From: Hyphomonadaceae bacterium
GTDB taxonomy: Bacteria; Pseudomonadota; Alphaproteobacteria; Caulobacterales; Aquidulcibacteraceae
Length of the DNA stretch: 64,000 nucleotides
NCBI GenBank assembly: GCA_023384105.1
Contig: JAHDXR010000015.1
Span: forward strand, 1 to 64,000
Reading direction: 5' to 3'
The notes under the pieces were generated by a model. It did no database searches. It was not told the origin of the DNA and was given only the letters and a program-made list of their open reading frames with translations. Positions 1-8,083 of the stretch are shown piece after piece. The translations under genes were made by a program, and so were the position numbers. Position 1 is the first letter of the stretch; each line of letters starts with the position of its first letter.

Positions 1-151
1 CGGGCGGGGATAGCGGGGCGGGCTGTCCGCGCAAACTTCATCTTGAGACGGCGAGACGCGGAAACGCTGCTGGCCGGCCGGAAGCCGGCGGTCCGAAGCG
101 GGGCCGTTTCGCCCGTCCTGCAGAACGAGCCGCGACGATACCGCGAGCGGG

Positions 152-373
152 TTAGCCTGGACGATTGTCGCTGATGCGCGCGGTTGCCGGCTGGCGCGCT
201 TCGAGGCGGGCCCAGAGGCGGTCGTGGACGAGGAAGGCCACGGTCTGCACCGCCGGTTCGATGGAGCCGACGGCGAGGGCCGCGCGCCAGTCGTGGGTGA
301 TGGCGAAGGTGACGGCGATCGCCACCAGGAAGTGCATCACGGAGTACGAACCGGTCTTCAGGGCGAGGCGCAT
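152..373 (-). CDS. DUF2061 family small membrane protein
   Basis: A 73-residue protein with two hydrophobic stretches (about residues 10-27 and 32-50) separated by a short charged loop, HDWR. This length and pattern match the DUF2061 family of small inner-membrane proteins of unknown function. It lies back to back with guaA, 251 bases away, and belongs to the chromosomal backbone rather than to the inserted element. Family membership is recognised from the sequence; no biochemical role is known to me. Confidence 0.75.
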   Translation of the reverse strand: MRLALKTGSYSVMHFLVAIAVTFAITHDWRAALAVGSIEPAVQTVAFLVHDRLWARLEARQPATARISDNRPG

Positions 374-624
374 GGGTTCAGTCGCTATTGAGAACTATTT
401 GCATGTAGGCGAAAGCGAGCGGTGTCGCAAGGGGGCGAAGGCCAAGACGTTTGCGGATGGGGAAGGCGGCGCGCCGGGGGACCGTCGCGGCGGCCCGGCC
501 TGGGGCTCGCCGCCCCTGGGACGGCGCGTCCGGCCCGGGCCCGGAATGACGGATAGCGCGGCGGGCGCATCGGCTCCGCATCCGGCGCAATTGACGGTTT
601 TCGCGGCGCACTCCATTTCAGGCC

Positions 625-2217
625 ATGGCCCAGCACGCGACGCAATCCGCAAGCCCCAGCGCTCAGGTCCACGAGCGCGTTCTCATCATCGATTTCGGCT
701 CCCAGGTGACGCAGCTGATCGCGCGGCGGGTGCGCGAGAACGGCGTCTATTGCGAGATCCACCCCTACAACAAGGTCGATGGCGCGTTCCTCAAGAGCTA
801 TGCGCCGAAGGCGATCATCTTCTCGGGCGGACCCTCGAGCGTGCTGGACGATCCGAGCCCGCGCGCGCCGGACGAGGCGTTCAGGCTCGGCGTGCCGATC
901 CTGGCCATCTGTTACGGCCAGCAGACCATGCAGGTGCAGCTCGGCGGCGCGGTCGAAGGCGGACATGCGCGCGAGTTCGGCCGCGCCGATGTCGAGATCA
1001 AGAAAGCATCGCCGCTGTTCGAAGGGGTCTGGAGCGTCGGCGGCAGCTATCCGGTGTGGATGAGCCACGGCGACCGGGTGACGAAACTGGCCGACGGCTT
1101 TGAAGTGATCGCAACCAGCGAGAACGCGCCGTTCGCGATCGCGGTCGACGAGAAGCGGCGCTTCTATACGACGATGTTCCACCCCGAAGTCGTGCACACG
1201 CCCGACGGCGGCAAGCTGCTGAAGAACTTTACTCATCGCATCGCCGGGATGAAGGGCGATTGGACGATGAAGACGTTCAAGGAAGAGGCGATCGCGCGCA
1301 TCCGGGCGCAGGTCGGCGACGGCGTGGTGATCTGCGGACTGTCCGGCGGCGTCGATTCAAGCGTGGCGGCGGTGCTGATCCACGAAGCGATCGGCGAGCG
1401 GCTGCATTGCGTGTTCGTCGACCATGGGCTGATGCGCAAGGACGAGGCGCGCCAGGTCGTCTCGCTGTTCCGCGACCACTACCATATCCCGTTGATCCAC
1501 GCCGACGAGAGCGCGCGTTTTCTCGGCGCATTGGCCGGCGTCAGCGATCCGGAAGTGAAGCGCAAGACCATCGGCAAGCTGTTCATCGACGTGTTCGAAC
1601 AGCACGCGCACGAGGTCGGCGGGGCCGAATTCCTGGCGCAGGGCACGCTCTATCCGGACGTGATCGAGAGCGTGTCGGCGATCGGCGGGCCGTCGGTGAC
1701 GATCAAGTCGCACCACAATGTCGGCGGCCTGCCGGAGCGGATGAACATGAAGCTGGTCGAGCCGCTGCGCGACCTGTTCAAGGACGAGGTGCGCGCGCTG
1801 GGGCGCGAACTCGCGCTGCCGGAGACGTTCGTCGGGCGCCATCCGTTTCCGGGGCCGGGGCTTGCGATCCGCGTGCCGGGCGAGATCACGCGCGAGAAGC
1901 TCGATATTCTGCGCGAGGCCGATGCGATCTATCTCGACGAAATCCGCAAGGCGGGTCTCTACGATGCGATCTGGCAGGCGTTCGCGGTGCTGCTGCCGGT
2001 GCGCACGGTGGGCGTGATGGGCGACGGGCGCACGTACGAATATGTCTGCGCGCTGCGCGCCGTGACCTCGACCGACGGCATGACGGCCGACTTCTTCCCG
2101 TACTCGATGGACTTCCTCGGCCGCACCGCCACGCGCATCATCAACGAAGTGCGCGGCGTGAACCGGGTCGTGTACGACGTCACCAGCAAGCCGCCCGGCA
2201 CGATCGAGTGGGAATGA
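625..2217 (+). CDS. guaA: GMP synthase (glutamine-hydrolysing)
   Basis: Converts XMP to GMP with ATP and glutamine in cytosolic purine synthesis. The 530 residues have the usual full length. The class I glutamine amidotransferase domain comes first, with nucleophile Cys96 in AICYGQQ and the His186/Glu188 pair in FHPEV. The ATP pyrophosphatase domain follows, with the PP-loop SGGVDSS starting near residue 240, and the conserved C-terminus ends PGTIEWE. The start gives MAQHATQ about 30 residues before the amidotransferase core, which is acceptable. The coding end is intact. An integrase gene follows 316 bases later, and guaA 3' ends are a known target of integrative elements, so this is the likely chromosomal attachment gene. 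Confidence 0.98.
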   Translation: MAQHATQSASPSAQVHERVLIIDFGSQVTQLIARRVRENGVYCEIHPYNKVDGAFLKSYAPKAIIFSGGPSSVLDDPSPRAPDEAFRLGVPILAICYGQQTMQVQLGGAVEGGHAREFGRADVEIKKASPLFEGVWSVGGSYPVWMSHGDRVTKLADGFEVIATSENAPFAIAVDEKRRFYTTMFHPEVVHTPDGGKLLKNFTHRIAGMKGDWTMKTFKEEAIARIRAQVGDGVVICGLSGGVDSSVAAVLIHEAIGERLHCVFVDHGLMRKDEARQVVSLFRDHYHIPLIHADESARFLGALAGVSDPEVKRKTIGKLFIDVFEQHAHEVGGAEFLAQGTLYPDVIESVSAIGGPSVTIKSHHNVGGLPERMNMKLVEPLRDLFKDEVRALGRELALPETFVGRHPFPGPGLAIRVPGEITREKLDILREADAIYLDEIRKAGLYDAIWQAFAVLLPVRTVGVMGDGRTYEYVCALRAVTSTDGMTADFFPYSMDFLGRTATRIINEVRGVNRVVYDVTSKPPGTIEWE

Positions 2218-2333
2218 TTCAGGAGGGTTCGGCGTCCTTCGCCGACATTCGCTGAATGGCCGATAAACCGCTTAAAATCAACGAAATAATGTCTGGTGTC
2301 GATCGGCAAGGATCGGCTCCAAGCGGAAACACG

Positions 2334-2487
2334 TGACGGTGTTTCTGACGGTATCGCTCCGAGCGCTAACCCTGTGATTTGCCCATACCGTCAGCCTCAA
2401 AAGTTCAAGCATGTCACTAGAGCGTGGTCTAAGTAACTGAAAAAAGTCCATAAAAGGCAAAACTTGACGGTGTTTTTGCTGACGGTA
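2334..2487. repeat. TGACGGT repeats, probable integrase arm sites (attL)
   Basis: Five copies of TGACGGT lie between guaA and the integrase: direct copies at 2334, 2346, 2465 and 2480, and an inverted copy (TACCGTCA) at 2386-2393. The direct copies form two tandem pairs, each TGACGGTGTTT followed by a second TGACGGTA. Clustered short repeats beside a P4-type integrase gene are typical of arm-type binding sites. The 2218-2533 gap contains no convincing gene. A small hairpin (TCGGCG/CGCCGA, 2229-2245) just after guaA might be its terminator. Confidence 0.55.
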
Positions 2488-2533
2488 AAAATGAGCATCA
2501 GAATTCAAAAAACTACGCCACAAGAGGCCGCCC

Positions 2534-3796
2534 GTGCTGACCGACCTTGCTCTCAAGAAGATGAAACCAAAAGAGAAAATCTATAAGGTCGGGGACCGTG
2601 ACGGTATGTACGCGCTGGTGGCCACTTCGGGGCTCATCACGTTCCGGTACGACTATCGGTTCAACGGCCGGCGCGAGACGCTCACCATCGGCAAGTACGC
2701 GCCGGACGCTGGCGGGCTCTCGTTGTCGGAGGCCAGAGGCAAGTGCGCGGAAGCGCGCCAGCTTCTGAGTGCCGGCCAGTCGCCGGCCATCAAGAAGCAA
2801 AAGGAAAAGCGCAAGCTCGTCGACGCCGACAGGTTCGGCGAAATCGGTCTGCGCTACTTCAAGGAAGCGCGCATGGCTGAGAGCACGCGCGCCATGCGCC
2901 GCGCGATCTATGACCGCGACATCCACCCCGAATGGAAGAACCGCCTCTTGGCGGAGATTGGCCCGGACGATCTTCGCGTGCTCTGCGCGCGCGTGAAGGA
3001 TCGCGGCGCCCCGGCCACCGCGATCCATGTGCGCGACATCGTCAAGCAGATCTACGGCTTCGCCATTCTGCACGGTGAGAAGGTCGCCAACCCCGCCGAT
3101 GAGGTGGGTCCAGCGTCGATCGCTCAGTTCGAAGTGCGCGACCGCGCACTGTCGCCGGGCGAAATCCGGATCATGCTGTCCTTGCTTGAGCGGATCGCCA
3201 CGCTCCCAACGATCCGCCTCGGATTGAAGCTGATCCTGCTCACCATGGTTCGCAAAAGCGAGCTTCAAGACGCCGTCTGGCCCGAGGTCGAGTTCGAGAA
3301 TGCGGTCTGGTCGATCACCAAGGAGCGGATGAAGCGCAAGAAGCCGCACAATGTGTATCTGTCGCGGCAGTCGCTCGACATCATGGTCGCCCTCAAGACC
3401 TGCGCCGGCAATTCGCGTTATCTCTTGCCGTCGCGCTACGAGGCCAATGAGCCGATGTCTCGGGCGACGTTCAATCGCGTCACGACGGCGATTGTCGAAC
3501 TCGCCAAAAAGGAAAATCTTCCGCTGGCGCCGTTCACGGTTCACGATCTGCGGCGGACCGGCTCAACACTTCTGAACGAGGCGGGCTTCAACAGCGACTG
3601 GATCGAGAAGTGCCTGGCGCACGAGGACAACCGCTCCTCGCGCGGCGTGTACAACAAGGCCGAATACGAGCCGCATCGCCGGCACATGCTGCAGGAGTGG
3701 GCGAATATGGTCGATGCCTGGACGCGGGGCGAGAAGTACACGCCAACTCTGACCCCGCCGACATCGACCCTCGCGATCCACGACCCTAACGTCTGA
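2534..3796 (+). CDS. P4-type tyrosine integrase
   Basis: Site-specific recombinase that would insert and excise the element. The 420 residues have an N-terminal DUF4102-like arm-binding region (LTDLALKKMKPKEKIYKVGD start), a central core-binding region, and a C-terminal catalytic domain with Arg240 in MVRKSEL, the HDLRR box (His337, Arg340), His363 in LAHEDNRSS and the nucleophile Tyr373 in GVYNKAEY. The start is GTG, chosen because the arm domain begins at once after it. Its position directly after guaA and next to the TGACGGT repeats supports guaA as attachment gene. Its 3' end overlaps the convergent AlpA-like gene by 11 bases. Confidence 0.95.
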   Translation: MLTDLALKKMKPKEKIYKVGDRDGMYALVATSGLITFRYDYRFNGRRETLTIGKYAPDAGGLSLSEARGKCAEARQLLSAGQSPAIKKQKEKRKLVDADRFGEIGLRYFKEARMAESTRAMRRAIYDRDIHPEWKNRLLAEIGPDDLRVLCARVKDRGAPATAIHVRDIVKQIYGFAILHGEKVANPADEVGPASIAQFEVRDRALSPGEIRIMLSLLERIATLPTIRLGLKLILLTMVRKSELQDAVWPEVEFENAVWSITKERMKRKKPHNVYLSRQSLDIMVALKTCAGNSRYLLPSRYEANEPMSRATFNRVTTAIVELAKKENLPLAPFTVHDLRRTGSTLLNEAGFNSDWIEKCLAHEDNRSSRGVYNKAEYEPHRRHMLQEWANMVDAWTRGEKYTPTLTPPTSTLAIHDPNV

Positions 3797-4085
3797 CCGG
3801 CCTCGTGCGCCGGCGCCCCACATCCGGCGCAGGCGCACGCTTCACGCGGCCTTCCTCGGAAGCCTGCATGCGCGCGGCGAGCCAGTCCTGCACCTCCTGA
3901 AAGTCCCATGCGACGCAGCGCGACGTAAGAAAGAAGCGGCGTGGAAATTCGTTGCGCTGCTCCATCTCCCAGATCGTGGTGTCGCCCAGCGGCACGATCT
4001 CGCGCAATTGCGGGCGCGTGATCGCTTGCCGGAGCGGTGAAGGCTGCTTGCGAACTTGAGTAGGCATTTCTGCAACGTCTGACAT
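3786..4085 (-). CDS. AlpA-like helix-turn-helix regulator
   Basis: About 99 residues with an excisionase/AlpA-type winged-helix segment: RPQLREIVPLGDTTIWEM, then a hydrophobic wing (RRFFLTSRCVAWDF) and a helix (EVQDWLAARM), with a basic tail. Proteins of this kind regulate integrase genes or act as excisionases in integrated elements. The ATG at 4085 was chosen because GGAG precedes it by nine bases. Longer in-frame starts exist up to 4298 but lack a ribosome site and add low-complexity sequence. It converges on the integrase gene. Whether it acts as excisionase or as transcription factor is not visible. Confidence 0.7.
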   Translation of the reverse strand: MSDVAEMPTQVRKQPSPLRQAITRPQLREIVPLGDTTIWEMEQRNEFPRRFFLTSRCVAWDFQEVQDWLAARMQASEEGRVKRAPAPDVGRRRTRPVRR

Positions 4086-4200
4086 GGTGTTCTCCATGGC
4101 TCGGCCAATATCGGCCTTGGCCGCCATCTTTCGCGTCGTGATTCGCCCGGAGATGGCGGGAAACGCCGGGAAATGGCGGGAAACGGTCTGGAAGCGCCGT

Positions 4201-4500
4201 TCAATGACGCGCGTGGTCGCGTCGGTGCTGGCGTAGCCATTCGTCGCGTCCGTGCGCATTCCACTCAAGCCACGACGCAAAGGCGTTTGCCTGCTCAATC
4301 AGGATTGCGAACAGAAACGCAATTATGGCTTCGCCCCATTCGCCGACCCATAGGCGCGCCACGGCGTAGAGCAGGAGGAGTGGGCCGCCCCAGCGGAGCA
4401 GAACCCAAAGAGCAACAAGCGCCGCGGTCACGACGAGGACGTGCTGCGGGACAATTGCAAAAAGCTGGAGCTGGGACGGATCAAAGAGGTCAGAATGCAT
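4201..4500 (-). CDS. Small hydrophobic membrane protein, unknown function
   Basis: A 99-residue protein with two or three membrane-spanning stretches (about residues 17-33, 37-48 and 55-66) and a polar C-terminus rich in His and Arg. An AGGA motif nine bases before the ATG at 4500 supports this start. It sits between the AlpA-like gene and the relaxase on the same strand, in the mobilisation end of the element. I do not recognise a family. A role in transfer or entry exclusion is possible, but nothing in the sequence shows it. Confidence 0.5.
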   Translation of the reverse strand: MHSDLFDPSQLQLFAIVPQHVLVVTAALVALWVLLRWGGPLLLLYAVARLWVGEWGEAIIAFLFAILIEQANAFASWLEWNAHGRDEWLRQHRRDHARH

Positions 4501-4675
4501 GGCGCCGTTTCCTGAAAAGGGAATGAGGCGCTGCCGTTCGACCGGGTGGGCTCCCGGATTCTTTCTTTGGTCGTCCTTCTTGCGCACTGCGTAACAGTGA
4601 TCGCTGGCTGGACGCCGATCCTCGGTGCTCCGATGCGAGCACAAGCGCACGCACGGCGCAAGCGTGATGTCCGCC

Positions 4676-5887
4676 TTAGCGATCCAATCCGGGCGGCAGT
4701 TTCAACGCTTTCGACATTTGCCGCGCCGGGTCAGCGACGCCGCGACCAAGATCCTGCGTACGCGAGCGCACCAGCGCCTTGCGGATGTCGAGATGGAGCT
4801 CCATCGCCTTGAGGCGGCCCTGCCATTCTGGGGCGAACTGAAAGATGTTGCGTTCAACTTCCGTAGCGAGGCCAAGGCGTTTGAGTTCCTGCGCCCGCGC
4901 TTTCAGCGCATCGGTCATTTCCGGCGACCGGTCCGGCGCCTGCAGGTGGGCAAGGCGGATGCGGCCATACTCATCAAGCTGGCCTTCGATCATGCGGTCG
5001 AGCCGGCTTGGACGATGCGCGCGCGCTTCCCGCTCCAGCGCAAGGCGGGCGTCGTCTCTGCCGCGGGGACCAAGGCGTTCGGTGGCGATGTCCTGAGCGG
5101 CCGAGCGGAAGCCATGGCTCACATACTCGCGCGGGATGACAAGATCGCGTCCATCCTCGTGCCGGCCGCGCAGAATGATGTGCGTGTGCGGGTTGTCCGT
5201 GTCCCAATGATCGACCGCGATCCAGGTCAGCCGGGTTCCGAGTGCGATTTCCGCCCGCCGCATCACTTCGCGGGTGTAGCTCCTGAGATCGCCGAGCCTG
5301 CCGCCGTTCTCCGCCGAGAGGATGATCCGGAAGTGGCGCCGGTCCTCGCGCGCCCAGGCGCCAGCACGCGCGCCGCCGTCCACGCTGTTATCCAACGCAT
5401 CGTAGAAGACGGATCGTTCAGCGCCGCGCTGAAGGTAGCGCGCATGCGCATTCGCTGGCGCCTCGGCCTCGCGCTCGCGGTTGACCGGCGTGTCCTCGCC
5501 CGGCAACGGCGCTGACGGCGCTTTGGCTGCTGCGTCGCGCGCCACATAGCGGGCGTGGGCGCCGAGCGCTGCGCCGCCGCCTCCACCGTGGCCGAAATAA
5601 TGGACCTTCACGATCGCGCGTTGCCGCGGATCGAACTTGAACTTGCCCGCTTTGCCAAAGCCCTTGGCGGCTTTGCGCGATGAGCCGATGCGCTGCTGCA
5701 GTTGAGAAGACAGCGCCGGCGTAGCGCCTCCGCGACCGCGTCCTTCGTGGCGGCCGGTGAGACTTTCCGCATCGATGGGTCGCGCGATGCGTAAGCGCGA
5801 GCCTGGCGAGAACGTCTCACCGCGCATGGCGTCGCGCAGCAATTTACTGAAACGAAAGGCGGGTGCGGTGATTGTTGTCGAGGTCAT
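4676..5887 (-). CDS. VirD2-type relaxase (MOBP-like), short form
   Basis: DNA nickase that would start conjugative transfer at oriT. The protein (403 residues from ATG 5887; GTG 5908 is an alternative) has an N-terminal region with KVHYFGHGGGG and GAHARYVARD, then the metal-binding motif HTHIILRG (His234, His236) preceded by DHWDTDNP, typical of VirD2/DUF3363-type relaxases. These usually continue for another 200 residues or more. Here the reading frame ends soon after the LDIRKAL segment, so the C-terminal DUF3363 part is short or missing. An inverted repeat lies directly upstream and may be its target. Confidence 0.85.
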   Translation of the reverse strand: MTSTTITAPAFRFSKLLRDAMRGETFSPGSRLRIARPIDAESLTGRHEGRGRGGATPALSSQLQQRIGSSRKAAKGFGKAGKFKFDPRQRAIVKVHYFGHGGGGGAALGAHARYVARDAAAKAPSAPLPGEDTPVNREREAEAPANAHARYLQRGAERSVFYDALDNSVDGGARAGAWAREDRRHFRIILSAENGGRLGDLRSYTREVMRRAEIALGTRLTWIAVDHWDTDNPHTHIILRGRHEDGRDLVIPREYVSHGFRSAAQDIATERLGPRGRDDARLALEREARAHRPSRLDRMIEGQLDEYGRIRLAHLQAPDRSPEMTDALKARAQELKRLGLATEVERNIFQFAPEWQGRLKAMELHLDIRKALVRSRTQDLGRGVADPARQMSKALKLPPGLDR

Positions 5888-5904
5888 CGGTGCGATGTTC
5901 GCCA

Positions 5905-5963
5905 GCACTGTGCGCGCACCGTGCGGCGCACTGTGCGATTGTGCTCTGCACGGTGCGTTTGCG
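5905..5963. other. Inverted and direct repeats upstream of relaxase, oriT candidate
   Basis: CGCACCGTGC (5915-5924) and GCACGGTGCG (5948-5957) are perfect 10-base inverted arms around a 23-base centre. GCACTGTGCG occurs twice as a direct repeat (5905-5914 and 5928-5937). The segment lies between the relaxase start and the next gene, where oriT often sits. The 16-base stretch GCACGGTGCGTTTGCG (5948-5963) recurs with one change at 22147-22162, upstream of traG. The function is inferred from position and structure only. Confidence 0.45.
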
Positions 5964-6077
5964 CCAACGCATTCAACCGCTTGGCGTGCGACACGACTCT
6001 CTCTTTATCTAGCCTTCCACCGCATTTCTTTTTGCAGTGCCCATTCCTACAAGTAGGGTGCGCTCAGTCGGTGAAGT

Positions 6078-6566
6078 TCAAAGTCTCTTCCAGACGCCTT
6101 CGATGGCGCCTTCGCGAACGATGCCGAAATATCGGCTGTCAAAACTGTCCGGCGTCTCACCCATCAGGAAGAGTTCGCCAGCCTGTAAGACATGGCAGCC
6201 TTCCCACGTCGGCAGCGCACGCCCTGCGCTGTCGCGCCTCGCCCTGGTGAGGATCTCCAATCCCACGCTCACGCGCTCACCTTCAGCGCACACCCGGTCG
6301 CCTTCGCGTGCTGCAACGCGCTTGATGAAGCGATCTCCGGTGTCGGTGAACTGACGGACGGCGGCATAGTCTCCCGCCACATCCGCCGCCCGCACCGTCA
6401 CGAATGCGCCCTCGTGAACCAGTGCATCGGATCGCACATAGAAGCCGGCCGGGACTGAGGGCGTGGCATTGTACAAAACGACATCGCGCCGGTTGAGTTC
6501 GCTTGCCGCCAGCAGTGCAACCGCGCCGGCGCAGACAGCAAGAGCGATCAGGGAATGGCGCTTCAT
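6078..6566 (-). CDS. traF: TraF-type S26 family signal peptidase
   Basis: Membrane-anchored serine peptidase of the kind that matures the conjugative pilin in P-type transfer systems. It has 162 residues, an N-terminal membrane segment (about residues 5-22), the catalytic serine box TPSVPAGFY (Ser37) and the lysine box DRFIKRVAAREGD (Lys82), then a conserved LMGETPDSFDSRYFG segment. The Ser/Lys dyad is intact. It lies 169 bases upstream of the relaxase start, on the same strand; the oriT-like repeats are between them. Its likely substrate is the TrbC pilin encoded at 25787. Confidence 0.88.
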   Translation of the reverse strand: MKRHSLIALAVCAGAVALLAASELNRRDVVLYNATPSVPAGFYVRSDALVHEGAFVTVRAADVAGDYAAVRQFTDTGDRFIKRVAAREGDRVCAEGERVSVGLEILTRARRDSAGRALPTWEGCHVLQAGELFLMGETPDSFDSRYFGIVREGAIEGVWKRL

Positions 6567-6887
6567 GGGCCGGTAGGTTCTGTCTCCGTGTTCGCCGGTT
6601 CAAGCGCTCACGCCTCTGACGGTCTCCGACAGGCCAATGGGGCGGGTGGGCGGGGTCTTGCGACAGGGATGGAAGCCGGATGGCCGAGACCCGCGGAGCG
6701 AGGCTCGGTGGCGTAGCCACGACAGCCCGGCCGGCGGCGGAGCCGGCGGGTCGCCCAAACTCATCCACAACTTATCCACAGCCTGCTGGCGCGTGATCTC
6801 CCGCACGGGCCAGCGGACCGCAAGCGACCCATGGCGCGCGCGTCAGGGCGGGTGGGTGGGTTTCTCTTGCCGCAGGATTCTCAGGCG
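6567..6887. other. Non-coding, GC-rich stretch with hairpins and DnaA-box-like sites
   Basis: No gene is supported here. The stretch contains a perfect hairpin GTGGC-GTA-GCCAC (6708-6720), a second GC-rich stem (CCGGC/GCCGG, about 6730-6746) and two DnaA-box-like nonamers, TCATCCACA (6761-6769) and TTATCCACA (6772-6780); the second matches the consensus exactly. This could be a replication or control region of the circular form of the element. Confidence 0.4.
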
Positions 6888-6935
6888 TAGAATACATATA
6901 TTCTATTGAAACGAACTGTAAAGAATATATATGTT
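6888..6935 (+). promoter_or_regulatory. Palindromic operator and promoter of the mobile mystery A/B pair
   Basis: A perfect inverted repeat TAGAATA-CATA-TATTCTA (6888-6905) is followed at once by a possible -35 (TTGAAA, 6906-6911) and an AT-rich -10 region (TATATG at 6928 or TATGTT at 6930). A related AGAA...TTCT element follows up to 6941. This AT-rich island in GC-rich DNA sits 27 bases before the HTH gene, so autoregulation by that protein is likely. Confidence 0.5.
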
Positions 6936-6961
6936 ATGTTCTGTCTCAGGACTTAGAACAT

Positions 6962-7435
6962 ATGCCTTCTACCGTTTCCGCCGAGAGCCTCGCTCGCAAA
7001 CAGCTTGAGCGCCGTCTTGCCCCTTTGCGCAAGGCGCCTGAGTTCGCGCGCCCGGCGCGCGGCTGGATCAAGGCTGTCCGTGAGGCCCTGGGCATGACTG
7101 CCGCCCAACTCGGGGCGCGGATCGGCGTCTCCCAATCCCGCATCGCTCGCATCGAAAAGGATGAGGCCGAAGACGCCCTCACGCTCGCCACACTCCGGCG
7201 CGTGGCGGAGGGGCTCGATTGCACTCTCGTTTATGCGCTCGTCCCGAACGAGCCGCTGGATGAGATGCTGAAGGCGCGCGCACGCGCCCAGGCCGACGCG
7301 CAACTCAAGCGCACGCATCATTCCATGCGGCTGGAGAACCAGGCGCTGGACAAAAGTGACCTTGAAGCCGAGCGCGAACGGCTCGCCTTGGACATCCTCG
7401 CCGACGATCCGCGCCGGCTGTGGGATGCGCCATGA
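6962..7435 (+). CDS. Mobile mystery protein A, HTH regulator
   Basis: A 157-residue DNA-binding protein with an XRE-type helix-turn-helix at about residues 36-65 (REALGMTAAQLGARIGVSQS) followed by RVAEGLDCTLVYALVP. This matches the mobile mystery protein A family, which is nearly always paired with a Fic-domain partner on mobile elements. The start codon overlaps the AT-rich operator region, and the stop overlaps the start of the Fic gene (ATGA). It probably represses its own promoter and may neutralise the Fic protein, as an antitoxin would. The latter is inference. Confidence 0.82.
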   Translation: MPSTVSAESLARKQLERRLAPLRKAPEFARPARGWIKAVREALGMTAAQLGARIGVSQSRIARIEKDEAEDALTLATLRRVAEGLDCTLVYALVPNEPLDEMLKARARAQADAQLKRTHHSMRLENQALDKSDLEAERERLALDILADDPRRLWDAP

Positions 7436-8031
7436 GCGATGACCCGCTGTTCGACGGCGATGACGACGCCAATACGCCCTTGGCTCCAGAGGAGCGTGAT
7501 GGGCTCATTCCGAGCTACATCACGCTCCGGCGCGAATTGAACGAAGCCGAGCAGGTCAATATCGACCAGGGCGACCGCTGGGCCTTTAACCCGCGTGCGC
7601 GCCATGACGTGCTCAGCGAGGATTTCATCAAAGCGCTGCACAAGCGCATGTATGGCGACGTCTGGCGCTGGGCAGGGGAGTTCCGCACCACGGCGCGCAA
7701 TATCGGCGTCGACGCCTGGAAGATCGCGCCCGATCTCCGCACGCTGCTCGACGACGCCAAATACTGGATCGAACACCAATCCTATCCGCCCGACGAGATC
7801 GCAATCCGGTTCCACCACCGGCTGGTGGCGATCCACCCGTTTCCGAATGGCAATGGCCGCTGCTCACGCCTCGCCGCCGATCTGCTCGCCCAGAAGCTCG
7901 GCCAGCCCCGCTTCACCTGGGGCAGCGCCAATCTCGTCGCCATCGCCGAAACCCGCCGCGCCTATGTCGCCGCGTTGCAAGCAGGCGATCGCGGCGACAT
8001 TGGGCCGCTGATGGTGTTCGCGCGGAGCTGA
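7432..8031 (+). CDS. Mobile mystery protein B, Fic-domain protein
   Basis: A 199-residue protein of the Fic/DOC fold. The Fic motif is HPFPNGNGRCSR (His135), with Asn in place of the usual Asp/Glu before GNGR, which is typical of mobile mystery protein B. Upstream lie KALHKRMYGDVWRWAGEFR and a helix with RNIGVDAWKI. Fic proteins usually transfer AMP or another nucleotide part to a protein; the substrate here is unknown. ATG 7432 is chosen because it overlaps the stop of the HTH gene, so the two are translationally coupled. The pair may work as a toxin-antitoxin stabilising module. Confidence 0.85.
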   Translation: MSDDPLFDGDDDANTPLAPEERDGLIPSYITLRRELNEAEQVNIDQGDRWAFNPRARHDVLSEDFIKALHKRMYGDVWRWAGEFRTTARNIGVDAWKIAPDLRTLLDDAKYWIEHQSYPPDEIAIRFHHRLVAIHPFPNGNGRCSRLAADLLAQKLGQPRFTWGSANLVAIAETRRAYVAALQAGDRGDIGPLMVFARS

Positions 8032-8083
8032 GCCTCCGGCGCGGCCGCACCGACATATTCACAGCGCCCAAGGGATCGCTTCG

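Noticed and set aside
165-1103. Long plus-strand frame over the DUF2061 gene and the guaA start
   Set aside because: Arg/Ala-rich out-of-frame shadow; guaA occupies the region in another frame with full family signatures.
2513-3544. 343-residue minus-strand frame opposite the integrase
   Set aside because: Antisense frame produced by high GC; the integrase on + has all catalytic residues.
6600-6806. 68-residue minus-strand frame upstream of traF
   Set aside because: Low-complexity Pro/Arg content, no ribosome site, and it covers the hairpins and DnaA-box-like sites.
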